38,454 bases of DNA from Salisapilia sapeloensis (Eukaryota > Oomycota > Peronosporomycetes > Peronosporales > Salisapiliaceae). Shown piece after piece: positions 9,469 to 19,399 of this stretch. Where the stretch lies: assembly GCA_023334545.1 (NCBI GenBank), contig JAADVB010000184.1, forward strand, positions 1-38,454, given 5' to 3'. The notes beneath the pieces are model-generated. The model saw nothing but the letters and a program-made list of their open reading frames with translations. It was not told the origin of the DNA and searched no databases. The position numbers were made by a program, and so were the translations under genes. The first letter of the stretch is position 1. Every line of letters begins with the position of its first letter.

Positions 9469-11526
9469 TTACTTGCTCAGTGGTTCGCCCACACGTCTTT
9501 CGGATTCGACCAGACTCTCTCTCGCGCGTTCCATGGACAGCTCGAAACCGTCGTCAAAGAATCCGTATCCCATACTCGGTCTCTTCTTGGCTGGCGATCC
9601 GTTTTCCACCACTTCCGATCCATTGTTGTTGTTCTTGGTATTCGGAAAGCGCAGTTCATCTTCTTGAAGCAGCAGATCTTGTATCTTCAAGAGATACTTT
9701 TCCAAATTCTCCAAGTATCTTGCTGTCTGCCGATGCTTGGAGCTGGCACAGAACTGGATGCCTTCGTCCTTGATGATGTAGCCGATGCCAAAGCCATCTG
9801 CCACGACCGGTCCAAAGCCAAAGAGACGGAGGCTCGGATTACCACAGTTCGATGTGCTCAGGACGGAGTGGTTGATCGCCTTCCATCCATCATCTAAAAA
9901 GATACCCGGTTTGTCAGCCGCTCCCTTGTCCTTGTTCTTCAAATCGTACAGGCATTCGAGGGCAAACAGGTGCCGTTCCACACCTTTGCCTTGCGCGCAA
10001 TCTCTCGTGATAGCCACTTGGGCTTGAATGGCAGCACGCAGCGCATCGAGCTTGGCTATGTCCGATGCGTCGGTGGAAAAGAAGAGCTCGACAAATCGCT
10101 TTGCGTCTTTTGTCATGGAACGAGCAGCCTCCGTGCGACCGTGCAGGAATAGCTTCGTCAGCACAGGCTCATACACGTTCGGTGTTTCTCCATACTGGAA
10201 CATGTAAGCTGCTACGAAAGCGATTTGGACGAACGCATCGGGACTCATGTTATGCTGCGTGATGAAGAGCTTGCCAAAGCTCGTGAACTCGAGCACTGCG
10301 ACTTCGTTTTGCAGTATCAAGTCGCTCAACTTGGCTTCAGCGAACTTGATGCCGCGTTGAATGTCGGGCGTGAGCTCCCACTTGAGTTTCCGAGGCATGA
10401 CATTGGGCTTTGTCTGGTTCTCCGAAGCGTTTTGTGGCGCGCGGTAGGAAGCTTTGAGGAAAGCATAGTCACCTGCACGAATCGTCTGAGCGAATCGGAT
10501 GATTGTGTCCGTGTACACATCCGATACGAAGCGTAGGACGGTGTGTCCGTCGACGAAAGCGTGCTCAAAGTTGACGCCAGCAGCTCCGTTCTCACACACG
10601 ATGATCTGGAGCTTGTCGTACCACCTGTTCATGCACGTACCGAGCTGGACGCCACTGTTAATGTTGTACGTGCCATGCAAGGCCGTGGAAGCAAGTGCCT
10701 GTCCATCCTTTGGAGATGTGTCATCTAGACAGACGAGGAATAAGGCACTATCAAGCACCTTGAGGTTCTCGCCGTTCAGTTCCGAGAGCGAAGCGCGATG
10801 GGCTGCCCACGTACCTCGGTGCTCGGTCGTGAGGACACCTACGGCATTGGACGCAGCATCGACATTCTTCTCCTTCTCGGCGTGCTCCTTGATGGCTTTC
10901 AAGTTGGACACGAGCTCTCGTTCGGTGATGGCCGTGACGCCATCCTCCCACATCACATCAAAGTAGTAAAACTGGTTTCGACAGAGGACAACGATATGAC
11001 GGCTATGTTCGTCCACGAACGCTTCGTCCTTGTCGGCTGTCGGCATACGTGCACAGCCGAAGAGACGAGAGTACTGGTACATGCACAAGGCTTTATTACC
11101 ACGCCACATATCCGGCTCGAGCGTTCCTTGACGCAAGGCATGGACAAACTTGAGAGACCCGAGCGTGAGGGAAGCTGCTCGATTGATCTGATGGTTTCGA
11201 GACGGCGTCGGATCATCTTCCAACACGAAGAATGGGTTCACGTTTAAGACGACGGAGCCTTTAGCATTCAAATACGCTTCGTACCAAAAGTCTTCAATGT
11301 ACGAAGCCTTGTCTTTTGCATACTCTTGCAATTGCTTTTGCAATTCCGGGCCATCTTGCTGTAAGAATCGCTCTACTTCCTTCCTAGTCCGATCGTAGTC
11401 GTCGGAAGACTGGATCGGTTTGAGGAATTGGAGATACTTTTTACAAGTCTCTTCCAACGCTGGGATGGGCAACTTGGGCAAGTCGTTCTGATGCTTGAAC
11501 GTAAGGCTTTCCGTCGATGTCGACAT
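9469..11526 (-). CDS. Carnitine O-acetyltransferase (choline/carnitine acyltransferase family)
   Basis: 685 residues from a single exon, close to the size of cytosolic fungal carnitine acetyltransferases. Family landmarks in order: N-terminal LPKLPIPALEET; NPFFVLEDDPTPSRN; LCMYQYSRLFGCARMPT; catalytic His322 in NFEHAFVDGHTVLRF; and the carnitine-binding STS motif (Ser557-Ser559) followed by GFGPVVADGFGIGY. The enzyme moves acetyl groups between CoA and carnitine, allowing acetyl units to cross organelle membranes. There is no clear mitochondrial presequence, and the C-terminus ends PLSK, not a canonical PTS1, so a cytosolic location is inferred. The C-terminal 60 residues are polar and probably disordered. 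The ATG at 11526 is the first in the frame. The gene diverges from the H+-ATPase gene with 1.53 kb between starts. Confidence 0.87.
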   Translation of the reverse strand: MSTSTESLTFKHQNDLPKLPIPALEETCKKYLQFLKPIQSSDDYDRTRKEVERFLQQDGPELQKQLQEYAKDKASYIEDFWYEAYLNAKGSVVLNVNPFFVLEDDPTPSRNHQINRAASLTLGSLKFVHALRQGTLEPDMWRGNKALCMYQYSRLFGCARMPTADKDEAFVDEHSRHIVVLCRNQFYYFDVMWEDGVTAITERELVSNLKAIKEHAEKEKNVDAASNAVGVLTTEHRGTWAAHRASLSELNGENLKVLDSALFLVCLDDTSPKDGQALASTALHGTYNINSGVQLGTCMNRWYDKLQIIVCENGAAGVNFEHAFVDGHTVLRFVSDVYTDTIIRFAQTIRAGDYAFLKASYRAPQNASENQTKPNVMPRKLKWELTPDIQRGIKFAEAKLSDLILQNEVAVLEFTSFGKLFITQHNMSPDAFVQIAFVAAYMFQYGETPNVYEPVLTKLFLHGRTEAARSMTKDAKRFVELFFSTDASDIAKLDALRAAIQAQVAITRDCAQGKGVERHLFALECLYDLKNKDKGAADKPGIFLDDGWKAINHSVLSTSNCGNPSLRLFGFGPVVADGFGIGYIIKDEGIQFCASSKHRQTARYLENLEKYLLKIQDLLLQEDELRFPNTKNNNNGSEVVENGSPAKKRPSMGYGFFDDGFELSMERARESLVESERRVGEPLSK

Positions 11527-13059
11527 GGAGGAGAGAGCTATGGGCGATCGGAAGGTAGATATGGAATGCCGAGGATAGAATAAGGATTAAAAGTTGCGTT
11601 TTACATGTTGTTTATCTAGACTTAAGCCAATCAACGCGCTTCCTCTACGCAACTTCAACTTTAAGTAGCTTATCCGGCGGTGCGCAAGTACATGCTACTG
11701 GCATCTCGGCCGGCGCAATGTTCCATCTCGACGAGTACATGTAGAACAAGAGTCATTGGGAGGGGTCGAAAGGGGCGACTGGATGTTGACGTGTATCATC
11801 GAGATGCGTCGCTGTCAAAATTTCGACGTGCTGTCTTCAACCGCCACCATCTTCTGCATGGACTTGGTGCTTGTGGTACGGCGTACCCTCGGGAGATCCG
11901 ACTGAAATTTATAGTGTCAGGGCGCGGCCGCGTGCGTCAAGAGGCACTTCCTTCGTATTCGAGCAAGAGTGGCCCATCCTATCTGATTCATCGAGCGGAC
12001 ACTTGGGGTCGCGTGCGTAGACAGTCGAGACAAGCGCGTCGAGTGTTGCATCAGTTTTTACATCAAGATATGCTTAGCATGGTCACGGATACGATCTACA
12101 GAAAGCCAGGAGTCCATCAACGCGTCAATTGGTCGATGCACATGATGTCGTCGTCCGGTTGAAGCTGCCCGATCTGAAAATTCCCCCAGTCCCGAGCAGC
12201 AAGGTTCAGACTCGGCGACAATAATTCGAGATCCTACTATAGGATCGACTTACGTTGCAAATATTTGGGTGGTGAGCGAGTTGTCGTCGCGGGCGCCACC
12301 TGGCTCGAGTTTGATCATTCATGCGGCAATTGAAGTTGTTTGACAAGGCACGTAGAGCCAGATCGGTCGACTGGTACTTTTGCATTGCATTCTCTGCGAT
12401 AGGTAGACAGTAGACAAGTAGATACCTGCGCGTCCCAACGTGACCTGGCTCAGCGTCCATGTTCCTAGTAGAGCATCGGTGCGAACTAACTCGTTGAGGT
12501 GATAATCAGCAATTTGGTTGTTGCAGGTAGCTCGCTACTCACGATGAAGGGAGCTTCCAAAGCTGCAAGGATCTACCCACCACAATGCGCGCTCGATCTC
12601 TGCCCCGTTTCTACATGCGACTGTCACAGCAGGCTCTTGACCAGCACCAAAAATTCTGTTGAATTTCGCCACTCTACTACGCGTAGACCATCAAGTCGCA
12701 CCCTGATCGCACCGTCCTCTACCTCGTAGTCCTTGTCCAGTCGATCCCCTCTGTTGTCCGCCGTCAAAGCGGCTAAAAACAGCAAACTGCAGCAACCCTG
12801 GCTCTTTTCTATGCCGAGGTTAGCTAACTTTTCCTGCATTTCTGCTTCGAAGTGATTGGTTAAAATTCGGGGACCAGTCAGCCTCCTGCTATTCTTGTGC
12901 GACAGCACAATCGCATACAAAAAGCAAGACAAGCAGCGACGACGCTCTCGGGCCGTCCTCGCCAGGCCACTTTATCATTTCGCGAGTTGCCCGCCGTAAG
13001 CGACACTGCCTCCCAGTTCTTCTGACCAGGTCTTCTCGAGAAACGCCACACCGCCAACC
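11527..13059. other. Long divergent upstream region, no gene recognised
   Basis: This 1.5-kb stretch separates the starts of the carnitine acetyltransferase (-) and the H+-ATPase (+). Small open frames occur (for example near 11680-12162 on plus and 12624-12932 on minus), but none shows a domain, a signal peptide or a credible start. The last 150 bases probably hold the H+-ATPase core promoter and leader. Confidence 0.5.
12975..12988 (+). promoter_or_regulatory. Oomycete initiator-like element of the H+-ATPase gene
   Basis: TCATTTCGCGAGTT matches the oomycete initiator core TCATTYYNCAWTTT at 12 of 14 positions. It is 71 nt before the H+-ATPase ATG, a normal oomycete leader length. Confidence 0.45.
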
Positions 13060-16000
13060 ATGGCGGCGAATAACAGTTATATGTCCATGGCCACGCCCAA
13101 CGACACCAAAAACTATGTCAACGACGCTGGTCAGACCCAATGGGGCTCCATCCCACTCAACGCAGCGCTCGACAAGCTCAAGACGAGCCGTGAAGGTCTC
13201 ACGTCCGACGAAGCCCAGAAGCGTCTCGATGAGTATGGACCCAACAAGCTCCCGGAAGAAAAGACCAACAAGCTTGCGCTCTTCTTCTCTTTCATGTGGA
13301 ACCCGCTCTCGTGGGCCATGGAAGTCGCTGCCATCATTGCCATCGTCCTCTTGGATTATGCCGATTTTGCGCTCATCATCTTCCTGTTGCTACTGAACGC
13401 CGTCATTGGGTACCTCGAAGAGGTCCAGGCCGGTGACGCTGTCTCGGCGCTCATGGGCCAGCTCGCCCCCGAGGCCAAGGCCATCCGTAACGGTGAAATC
13501 GTTAACTGCCCGGCTGACCAGCTCGTCCCTGGTGATGTCATCCGTGTCCGTCTCGGAGACGTCATCCCAGCTGACCTCAAGTTCCTTGAGGGTGATGAGC
13601 TCAAGGTGGACCAGTCTTCTCTGACTGGTGAAGCCTTGCCGGTGACCAAGCGTGAGGGAGACGAAGGTTACTCTGGCTCTGTTGTCAAGCAGGGTGAGAT
13701 TGAAGCTGTCGTTACCTCTACGGGTATCAACACGTTCCTCGGACGTGCTGCTGAGAAGGTCGGCTCTGCTGAATCTCACGGTCGTCTGCAGATGGTGCTG
13801 ACGACTGTCGGTAACTTCTGCATGGTCTCCATCATCTTCTGGTGCCTCATTGAGCTTATCGTGCAGCTTGGTGGCCGATCCCGTGAGAACCCGTGCTACA
13901 TCACGCCGGATGGATGCCTCGGTGTCGCCAACATTTTGGTGCTCATCGTCGGTGGTATCCCTGTTGCCATGCCGACGGTGCTGTCTGTCACGCTTGCCAT
14001 TGGTTCTGGTGCCCTCGCCAAGCAGAGCGCTATCGTTACGCGTCTCACCTGTATTGAGGAAATGGCCTCCATGGAGATTCTGTGCTCTGACAAAACTGGT
14101 ACGCTCACGCTCAACCAGCTCTCTGTCGACATGGACAACTTGATCCCGTACAATGACTTCCCGACTGACGACATCCTCAAGTACGCGGCCCTCTCTGCTC
14201 GTCTCGAGAACAACGAAGCTATCGATATCGTCTGCTTCAACTCATACCCGGAAAAGGACTCGGTCAAGGACCGCTTCGAAGTGCTCCACTACACTCCGTT
14301 CGACCCCACAACCAAACGTACCATTGCCAAGCTCAAGGACAAGGAAACCGGCGAGATTTTCCGTGCTTCCAAGGGTGCCCCGCAGGTCATCCTCGACATG
14401 GATGTTGACGCTGAAGGCCTCCGCTCTGAAGTAACCGAGCGCATTGACGAATTCGCTTCCCGTGGTTACCGTGCCCTCGGTGTTGGTCTTGACCGCTCCG
14501 GTGACTGTGCGTTTGAAGACTGCAAGTTCAAGCTTGTTGGTCTTCTTCCGTTGTTCGACCCTCCGCGTCACGATACGGCTGACACGATCAAGAAGGCCAT
14601 CCACCTTGGTGTCGCCGTCAAGATGGTCACTGGTGACCAGCGTGCTATTGCCATTGAGACGTGCCGTCAGCTCGGAATGCCAACCAACATCCTTGACACT
14701 TCTTTCTTCAACCAGACCAACGGCCCGACGGGCATGAACCTCGCCCAAATGGTCTACGACACCGATGGTTTCGCCCAGGTGTTCCCGGAACACAAATTCG
14801 ACATTGTGAAGCACTTGCAATCGCTTGGCAAGGTTGTTGGTATGACTGGTGACGGTGTTAATGACGCTCCTGCTCTTGCACAAGCTGACATTGGTATCGC
14901 CGTCGATGATGCTACGGACGCCGCCCGTGCCGCTGCTGATATTGTGCTTGTCTCGCCTGGTCTCAGTGTCATTATCACTGCCATCCGCATGAGTCGTGAG
15001 ATCTTCCTTCGTATGAAGAACTACGCTATGTACTCGATCGCTATGACCGTCCGTATCGTCTTCACCTTTGGTATCTTGACGGTCGCCTGGAACTGGTACT
15101 TCCCCACGATCCTCGTCGTCGTCTTTGCCATCCTGAACGATGGTACGATCCTTACGATCTCCAAGGACAACGTCAAGCCGTCTCCGTTCCCGGATTCGTG
15201 GAAGCTCAAGGAGGTGTTCATTGCCTCCATCGCCTTCGGTATCTGGCTTTCGATCTCGACCATTGTCATGTTTGCCGTCATCAACAACTCGGCTGGTTTC
15301 TCTGGCGCTGGTGTGGAAAACCTCTGTGTTGGATGCGCCAAGGACCACTGCGAGGACTTCTTCCAGCAGCAGTACCGTGAGTGCACCATGAACAACAACG
15401 CCACTGGCTGTGGTGAAATGGACGGATCTATCTACAAGCAGGACGACACGAGCCTGACGGACATTGGTGACTTCCGTAAGAAGATTGTTAACGACTACTG
15501 GAAGTCTTACGAGAAGGAGTACGACCAGAACCGTGAGGACGTCTTCAACGACCTACCGGACCTCCACTTGACGGACCTCGACACGGCGGATGAGCCGACC
15601 ATCGACGAGGCCTACAACCAGTACCTGTACCAGTACACGGTTGGCCAGGGCGGCAAGTCCTTTGGCAGCGGTGACTACGAAGTGTACGACGCTGCCATGC
15701 GCGGCGAAGGTGTCGAGTTTATCGGCCGCCAGCTTGTGCCTGTCACGAACGAAGTGTCGTTCTGTGACTACATGTGGACGTACTCGAACTTCAACGAGAC
15801 GTGGACGCGTAACTACGACACGATCGGCCCTGGCCAGGAGCGCAAGGAAGCCGTCATCCGTTCGCTCGTGTACATGCAAGTGAGTATCTCTGGTCAGGCG
15901 CTGATTTTCATCACGCGTACGGCCGGTGCCAACACGTGGTTCTTCCTCGACAAGCCGTCCAACCTTCTGCTCGTCGCCTTCATCGTCGCCCAGATCGTTG

Positions 16001-16281
16001 CCTCGGCCATTGGCTGGGTCGGATTCGGCGGATACCCTGTCGATCGTGTCGCTGTCATCGGTGCCGGCGGTGGATACACGCTCGTTGCCTGGATTTGGGC
16101 CATCGTGTGGCAGATTCCGTTGGACATGCTTAAGTTTGCCGTGAACTACTTCATCCACAAGGGTGACGAGACGTATGCGAACCAGGCCTTCACCACGCGC
16201 ATCAACGCTGGTCACCCGACGCAGAGCCACTCGATCGTGACGAACGAGCAGCGCTCGATCCGTGCGAGCCGTACGGTCTAA
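13060..16281 (+). CDS. PMA1: Plasma-membrane H+-ATPase (P3A-type), oomycete form
   Basis: 1073 residues, no intron, ATG in a strong ACCATGG context. Motifs: TGEALPVT in the actuator domain, phosphorylation site CSDKTGTLT with Asp344, KGAPQ in the nucleotide domain, and TGDGVNDAPAL at 596-606. Ten membrane spans can be placed. The pump couples ATP hydrolysis to proton export and energises the plasma membrane. The product is about 150 residues longer than fungal or plant pumps because of an insert at roughly 745-925 with six cysteines and acidic/Tyr-rich sequence between late membrane helices; oomycete PMA proteins are known to carry such an insert. Codon choice is strongly biased to GC-ending and CGT/GGT codons compared with neighbours, suggesting high expression. 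This bias also leaves long open antisense frames that are not genes. Confidence 0.95.
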   Translation: MAANNSYMSMATPNDTKNYVNDAGQTQWGSIPLNAALDKLKTSREGLTSDEAQKRLDEYGPNKLPEEKTNKLALFFSFMWNPLSWAMEVAAIIAIVLLDYADFALIIFLLLLNAVIGYLEEVQAGDAVSALMGQLAPEAKAIRNGEIVNCPADQLVPGDVIRVRLGDVIPADLKFLEGDELKVDQSSLTGEALPVTKREGDEGYSGSVVKQGEIEAVVTSTGINTFLGRAAEKVGSAESHGRLQMVLTTVGNFCMVSIIFWCLIELIVQLGGRSRENPCYITPDGCLGVANILVLIVGGIPVAMPTVLSVTLAIGSGALAKQSAIVTRLTCIEEMASMEILCSDKTGTLTLNQLSVDMDNLIPYNDFPTDDILKYAALSARLENNEAIDIVCFNSYPEKDSVKDRFEVLHYTPFDPTTKRTIAKLKDKETGEIFRASKGAPQVILDMDVDAEGLRSEVTERIDEFASRGYRALGVGLDRSGDCAFEDCKFKLVGLLPLFDPPRHDTADTIKKAIHLGVAVKMVTGDQRAIAIETCRQLGMPTNILDTSFFNQTNGPTGMNLAQMVYDTDGFAQVFPEHKFDIVKHLQSLGKVVGMTGDGVNDAPALAQADIGIAVDDATDAARAAADIVLVSPGLSVIITAIRMSREIFLRMKNYAMYSIAMTVRIVFTFGILTVAWNWYFPTILVVVFAILNDGTILTISKDNVKPSPFPDSWKLKEVFIASIAFGIWLSISTIVMFAVINNSAGFSGAGVENLCVGCAKDHCEDFFQQQYRECTMNNNATGCGEMDGSIYKQDDTSLTDIGDFRKKIVNDYWKSYEKEYDQNREDVFNDLPDLHLTDLDTADEPTIDEAYNQYLYQYTVGQGGKSFGSGDYEVYDAAMRGEGVEFIGRQLVPVTNEVSFCDYMWTYSNFNETWTRNYDTIGPGQERKEAVIRSLVYMQVSISGQALIFITRTAGANTWFFLDKPSNLLLVAFIVAQIVASAIGWVGFGGYPVDRVAVIGAGGGYTLVAWIWAIVWQIPLDMLKFAVNYFIHKGDETYANQAFTTRINAGHPTQSHSIVTNEQRSIRASRTV

Positions 16282-17295
16282 GTTGCGTTTCGTGGTCTGC
16301 GTACGCAAGGGGTTCAATGAAATGGAGGACAAGAGGAAGGCAATGTGGAGGGAAGCCGAAAGCAAGGCTTTCTGACTGTGGAAGTGTTTTACATAGGAAT
16401 GCTCTCCTCTTTCTTACTTGGATATTTCTTTGGATGACTTTGTCAAGCATAAACGAAAATAAACAAAAAAAGACAAATACATAGCTCTACCTTGTACTTT
16501 CATCGATCTTTACATTGAGGGGGGGCTAGTACTCGCTGTATCATCTACCTTGAACGCCTTATCTACGGGGGAGTTGACTGATGAGGTACGTCATGAACAG
16601 AAATCGCTCTAACTCTTGTCCTGATCTCGAAACTTCCGCTTAAACATCAGGATGACTGACCAGACTCCAATGTCTACGACTTACCGCAGGGCGACTGTCG
16701 TGCGCGCTGACACCTGCTTGAAGAGGTGCTCTATGAAAATTTAAGCACAAACCACTCTTCCTATGATGCAGCTACCCTCGCTGGCTTTCTACCCCCAACT
16801 TTTTGCGGAGAATCCAAGGATCGTAGCGAATAGCAACCGAAGTCTGTCTTATGTTTAAAATATAAATGCAACGTGTAGCATATAGGGTCGATCTTGGACT
16901 GTACATATGAAGGTATCTGGTACGACTGCAACTCGAGACCGACATCAGGTCAGCTAGCTAAAAATGACAAATCTTATTCTGCTAAACTATGCGGGATTTG
17001 ATGACATAAGCCACTTTTCACTAATAATAGCATTGTTAAATGCTTCTCTGCTCATGCTCCTACACTCTACGACTGCCACTGTTGACCTGTACGATGTCTT
17101 GTAACTTGGGAACGTCTCATAATTCGTGAATGGCTGATATCCTGCACTTTCAACCTCTTCAATTTACTAAACTTTGTAAATACATCACGGACGATATCAG
17201 ATCAACGGGAAAACCACAAGAGTATGCAGACTTATTTATCTACTAGACCAATGCAATTCGATTCTTGAGATTTATGACCATAAAGTCGGCCCCGT
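16282..17295. other. Intergenic between convergent genes, no gene seen
   Basis: The stretch holds the 3' flanks of the H+-ATPase (+) and the bZIP gene (-). An A-rich segment at about 16450-16475 may contribute to polyadenylation. No open frame above 60 codons and no repeat was noticed. Confidence 0.5.
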
Positions 17296-18159
17296 CTATT
17301 CATCCAAGATGAAGGCGAGACTCATCTTATCACTTCGACCCATCTGACTGCGTTCTTGCGTCTGCATGTGCTCATCACGAGATGCCTGATCGCTGCTTTC
17401 CATAACGCAGTTTGGAGGCGCCATCGCAGATACAACTGCATTCAAAATTCGGGTTGCAACTTGGACAGAATAGCCAGCCTGCAGCAATCCACCGAAGATG
17501 TCAATATCGATGTCGACGTGAGAAAGCTTGGCAATTTCCGTGAACCAGAGAGAGATAAAGCCTTCATACCTTATACGATGGTTTATTTTCCACTCGATAA
17601 CGTTCTCATCGATTTGGTTGCGATAGAGCGCCTTGCGAAGTTCATCATCTTGAGTTTGGTGCTTGATCAACACGCGCGCAACGACTACAGGCCGATCCTC
17701 TAGCCACCATACTTCCATACGCTGCTCTAAGATGTTAAATTCCATCACGGCGAAATAAGCGCAACAGGCTTCAAACGTTCCGATGGTATATGGATCTCCA
17801 GAACAAGACGATTGGCATGTTGCATCCGGCGAGATTACTTTCGCGAACAAGTCCTTTTGGATCTTGGTCGTCGATTCGTTCAGTGAGATTAATCGCTCCA
17901 AGTCGGTATTCGCGTTAAATCCAATGCTCTGGAAGAAACTAAGACAGCCTTTGGCGAAGGCCATTAATGCTGTCTCCAAGCTACCATTATAATGGTTCTG
18001 CTTTTCCAACCTCATCAGTTCTAAAATCTGGACTTGCGCATTAATGGTGGATACATTTCTTGCAAGTGCATCCTCATAAGCTTTCAGACGGACACGGTAA
18101 CGTCGACTCCGTTCTCTATTGAGTTTCGCGCGTCGGCTGCTGCTGTTTTGATCATTCAT
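17296..18159 (-). CDS. bZIP-like transcription factor with oomycete-type C-terminal domain
   Basis: 287 residues from the ATG at 18159, which has A at -3; another in-frame ATG at 18237 would add 26 residues. The basic region and zipper follow the bZIP spacing: Asn14-x7-Arg22-x9-Leu32-x6-Ile39-x6-Leu46. The canonical N-x2-A-A-x2-C/S-R is changed to N-R-E-R-S-R-R-Y-R, with both alanines and the Cys/Ser replaced. Oomycete genomes are known to contain bZIPs with altered basic regions. Residues from about 60 to 255 resemble the alpha+beta domain (SnoaL/NTF2-like by pattern) that follows many oomycete bZIPs, with alternating hydrophobic strands and DIDIDIFGGLLQAG near the end. Expected to act in the nucleus as a dimer; targets are unknown. 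The gene is convergent with the H+-ATPase gene. Confidence 0.75.
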   Translation of the reverse strand: MNDQNSSSRRAKLNRERSRRYRVRLKAYEDALARNVSTINAQVQILELMRLEKQNHYNGSLETALMAFAKGCLSFFQSIGFNANTDLERLISLNESTTKIQKDLFAKVISPDATCQSSCSGDPYTIGTFEACCAYFAVMEFNILEQRMEVWWLEDRPVVVARVLIKHQTQDDELRKALYRNQIDENVIEWKINHRIRYEGFISLWFTEIAKLSHVDIDIDIFGGLLQAGYSVQVATRILNAVVSAMAPPNCVMESSDQASRDEHMQTQERSQMGRSDKMSLAFILDE

Positions 18160-19399
18160 CTTGTTATGTGCCTTCCAAGAGCTGAAATACGGAATGAATT
18201 TCCAACTTTGCGAGTCAATTTTGCAAGAAAACTTCATAGATGTGTCCTCGATATCGTTGAGTGAAGAATGGAAATAAGAGCATCGAATCCAAGACCCCAC
18301 CTCATAGAAATCTGGTATTTCGAACGGACTAACGTAGGTTGGGACGAGGTAGGAACGACCTTATTTGAATTCCGATCCCATCGCACGACTCAAAGTATTG
18401 GCGGAGGCAGATTGGGCTTTTTATCCTGAGTCAGAGCACGTCTGCTATTTGTAGCTTTCACTACCTATAAGGGCATAAAAGCCTCAATTTTCGGTTGTTA
18501 ACAAAGTGTAAGTTGAATCACTTTGCATTATACAAACATGCAAAGATGTGCTTCATTTCCGTTGATACAACCACGTTTGTGCATATCTACCGCACCTGCT
18601 TCCATCAGTCCGAGCTCGCTATGTAGTCTATCTACCAAAACAAGAGATGAGGCACTATAGTGCCCAACTTGCAGTAGCTGACACGACAATTTCCATCGAC
18701 CCATACGGCTATAACTACTTTACTGGTCTATCTGGAGCATCTGTATGGATTGCTTGACTACAATGAGGCATTAAACAAGGTGTACATCTAATAAGGTGCT
18801 AGCTAGAAGCTATATGGTCGAAAGAGATATTGTTTACTCGGAGAGCAGGCTTAAGGTCTTCGACTTAAGCTATTTGGACGATGGAGCTAGAAGCGCTTCG
18901 ATTACGAGAACAATCGAGATCGTAGGACAAAGCGTAGATCTTATTCACGCACATGCTCGCAAGGCGCTGGCTCGCATCTAACAAATGGTATAAAAACGAC
19001 ACCAAAGAGGTTGGTCTCTTGCCCGCAAAGAAAGCGAAAGGACCTTTTAAACTCACTGATAAAAGTAAAGAAAGAAGTTGATGCATCCACACACACAGCG
19101 TGGAAACGTAGAAACCTTTTAATAAAGTAGAGTTTAGAAATACCTGTTACCTCATTATCAGTCAGGATACTTTCAACATAAAGACATGTGAATCTTCCTA
19201 TCTACTTTAAGACGAGATAATCTTCTCAAGCTACAAGATCTACATCTCCATGTTAAATCGACCACCAAACGCTCCATCAAGGAAAGTATGTTTGTCATCA
19301 CGAACAGCAGTACGACAAAAGCATTGCTGATCTACCTTTTCAAATATCTTGTAAAAGACAATCTGTCAATATATTAAATTTCGTACTAAACGCGCGAAA
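18160..19399. other. Divergent upstream region between bZIP and helicase genes
   Basis: No gene is recognised. A TGAGTCA motif (18427-18433), the classic AP-1-type bZIP site, lies about 270 bp upstream of the bZIP ATG. A short plus frame at 18796-18981 has no recognised domain. Confidence 0.4.

Noticed and set aside
9337-9897. Plus-strand frame of 186 codons overlapping the carnitine acetyltransferase
   Set aside because: It is antisense to conserved C-terminal coding sequence and has no recognisable product.
11680-12162. Plus-strand frame of 160 codons between the acyltransferase and H+-ATPase genes
   Set aside because: It opens with GTG, not ATG, is basic and low in structure, and shows no domain or conservation signal that I can identify.
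14242-15348. Long minus-strand open frame (368 codons) inside the H+-ATPase gene
   Set aside because: It is a shadow of strong codon bias on the plus strand; the translation is Asp/Arg/Val-rich with no domain. The same applies to 15553-16365.
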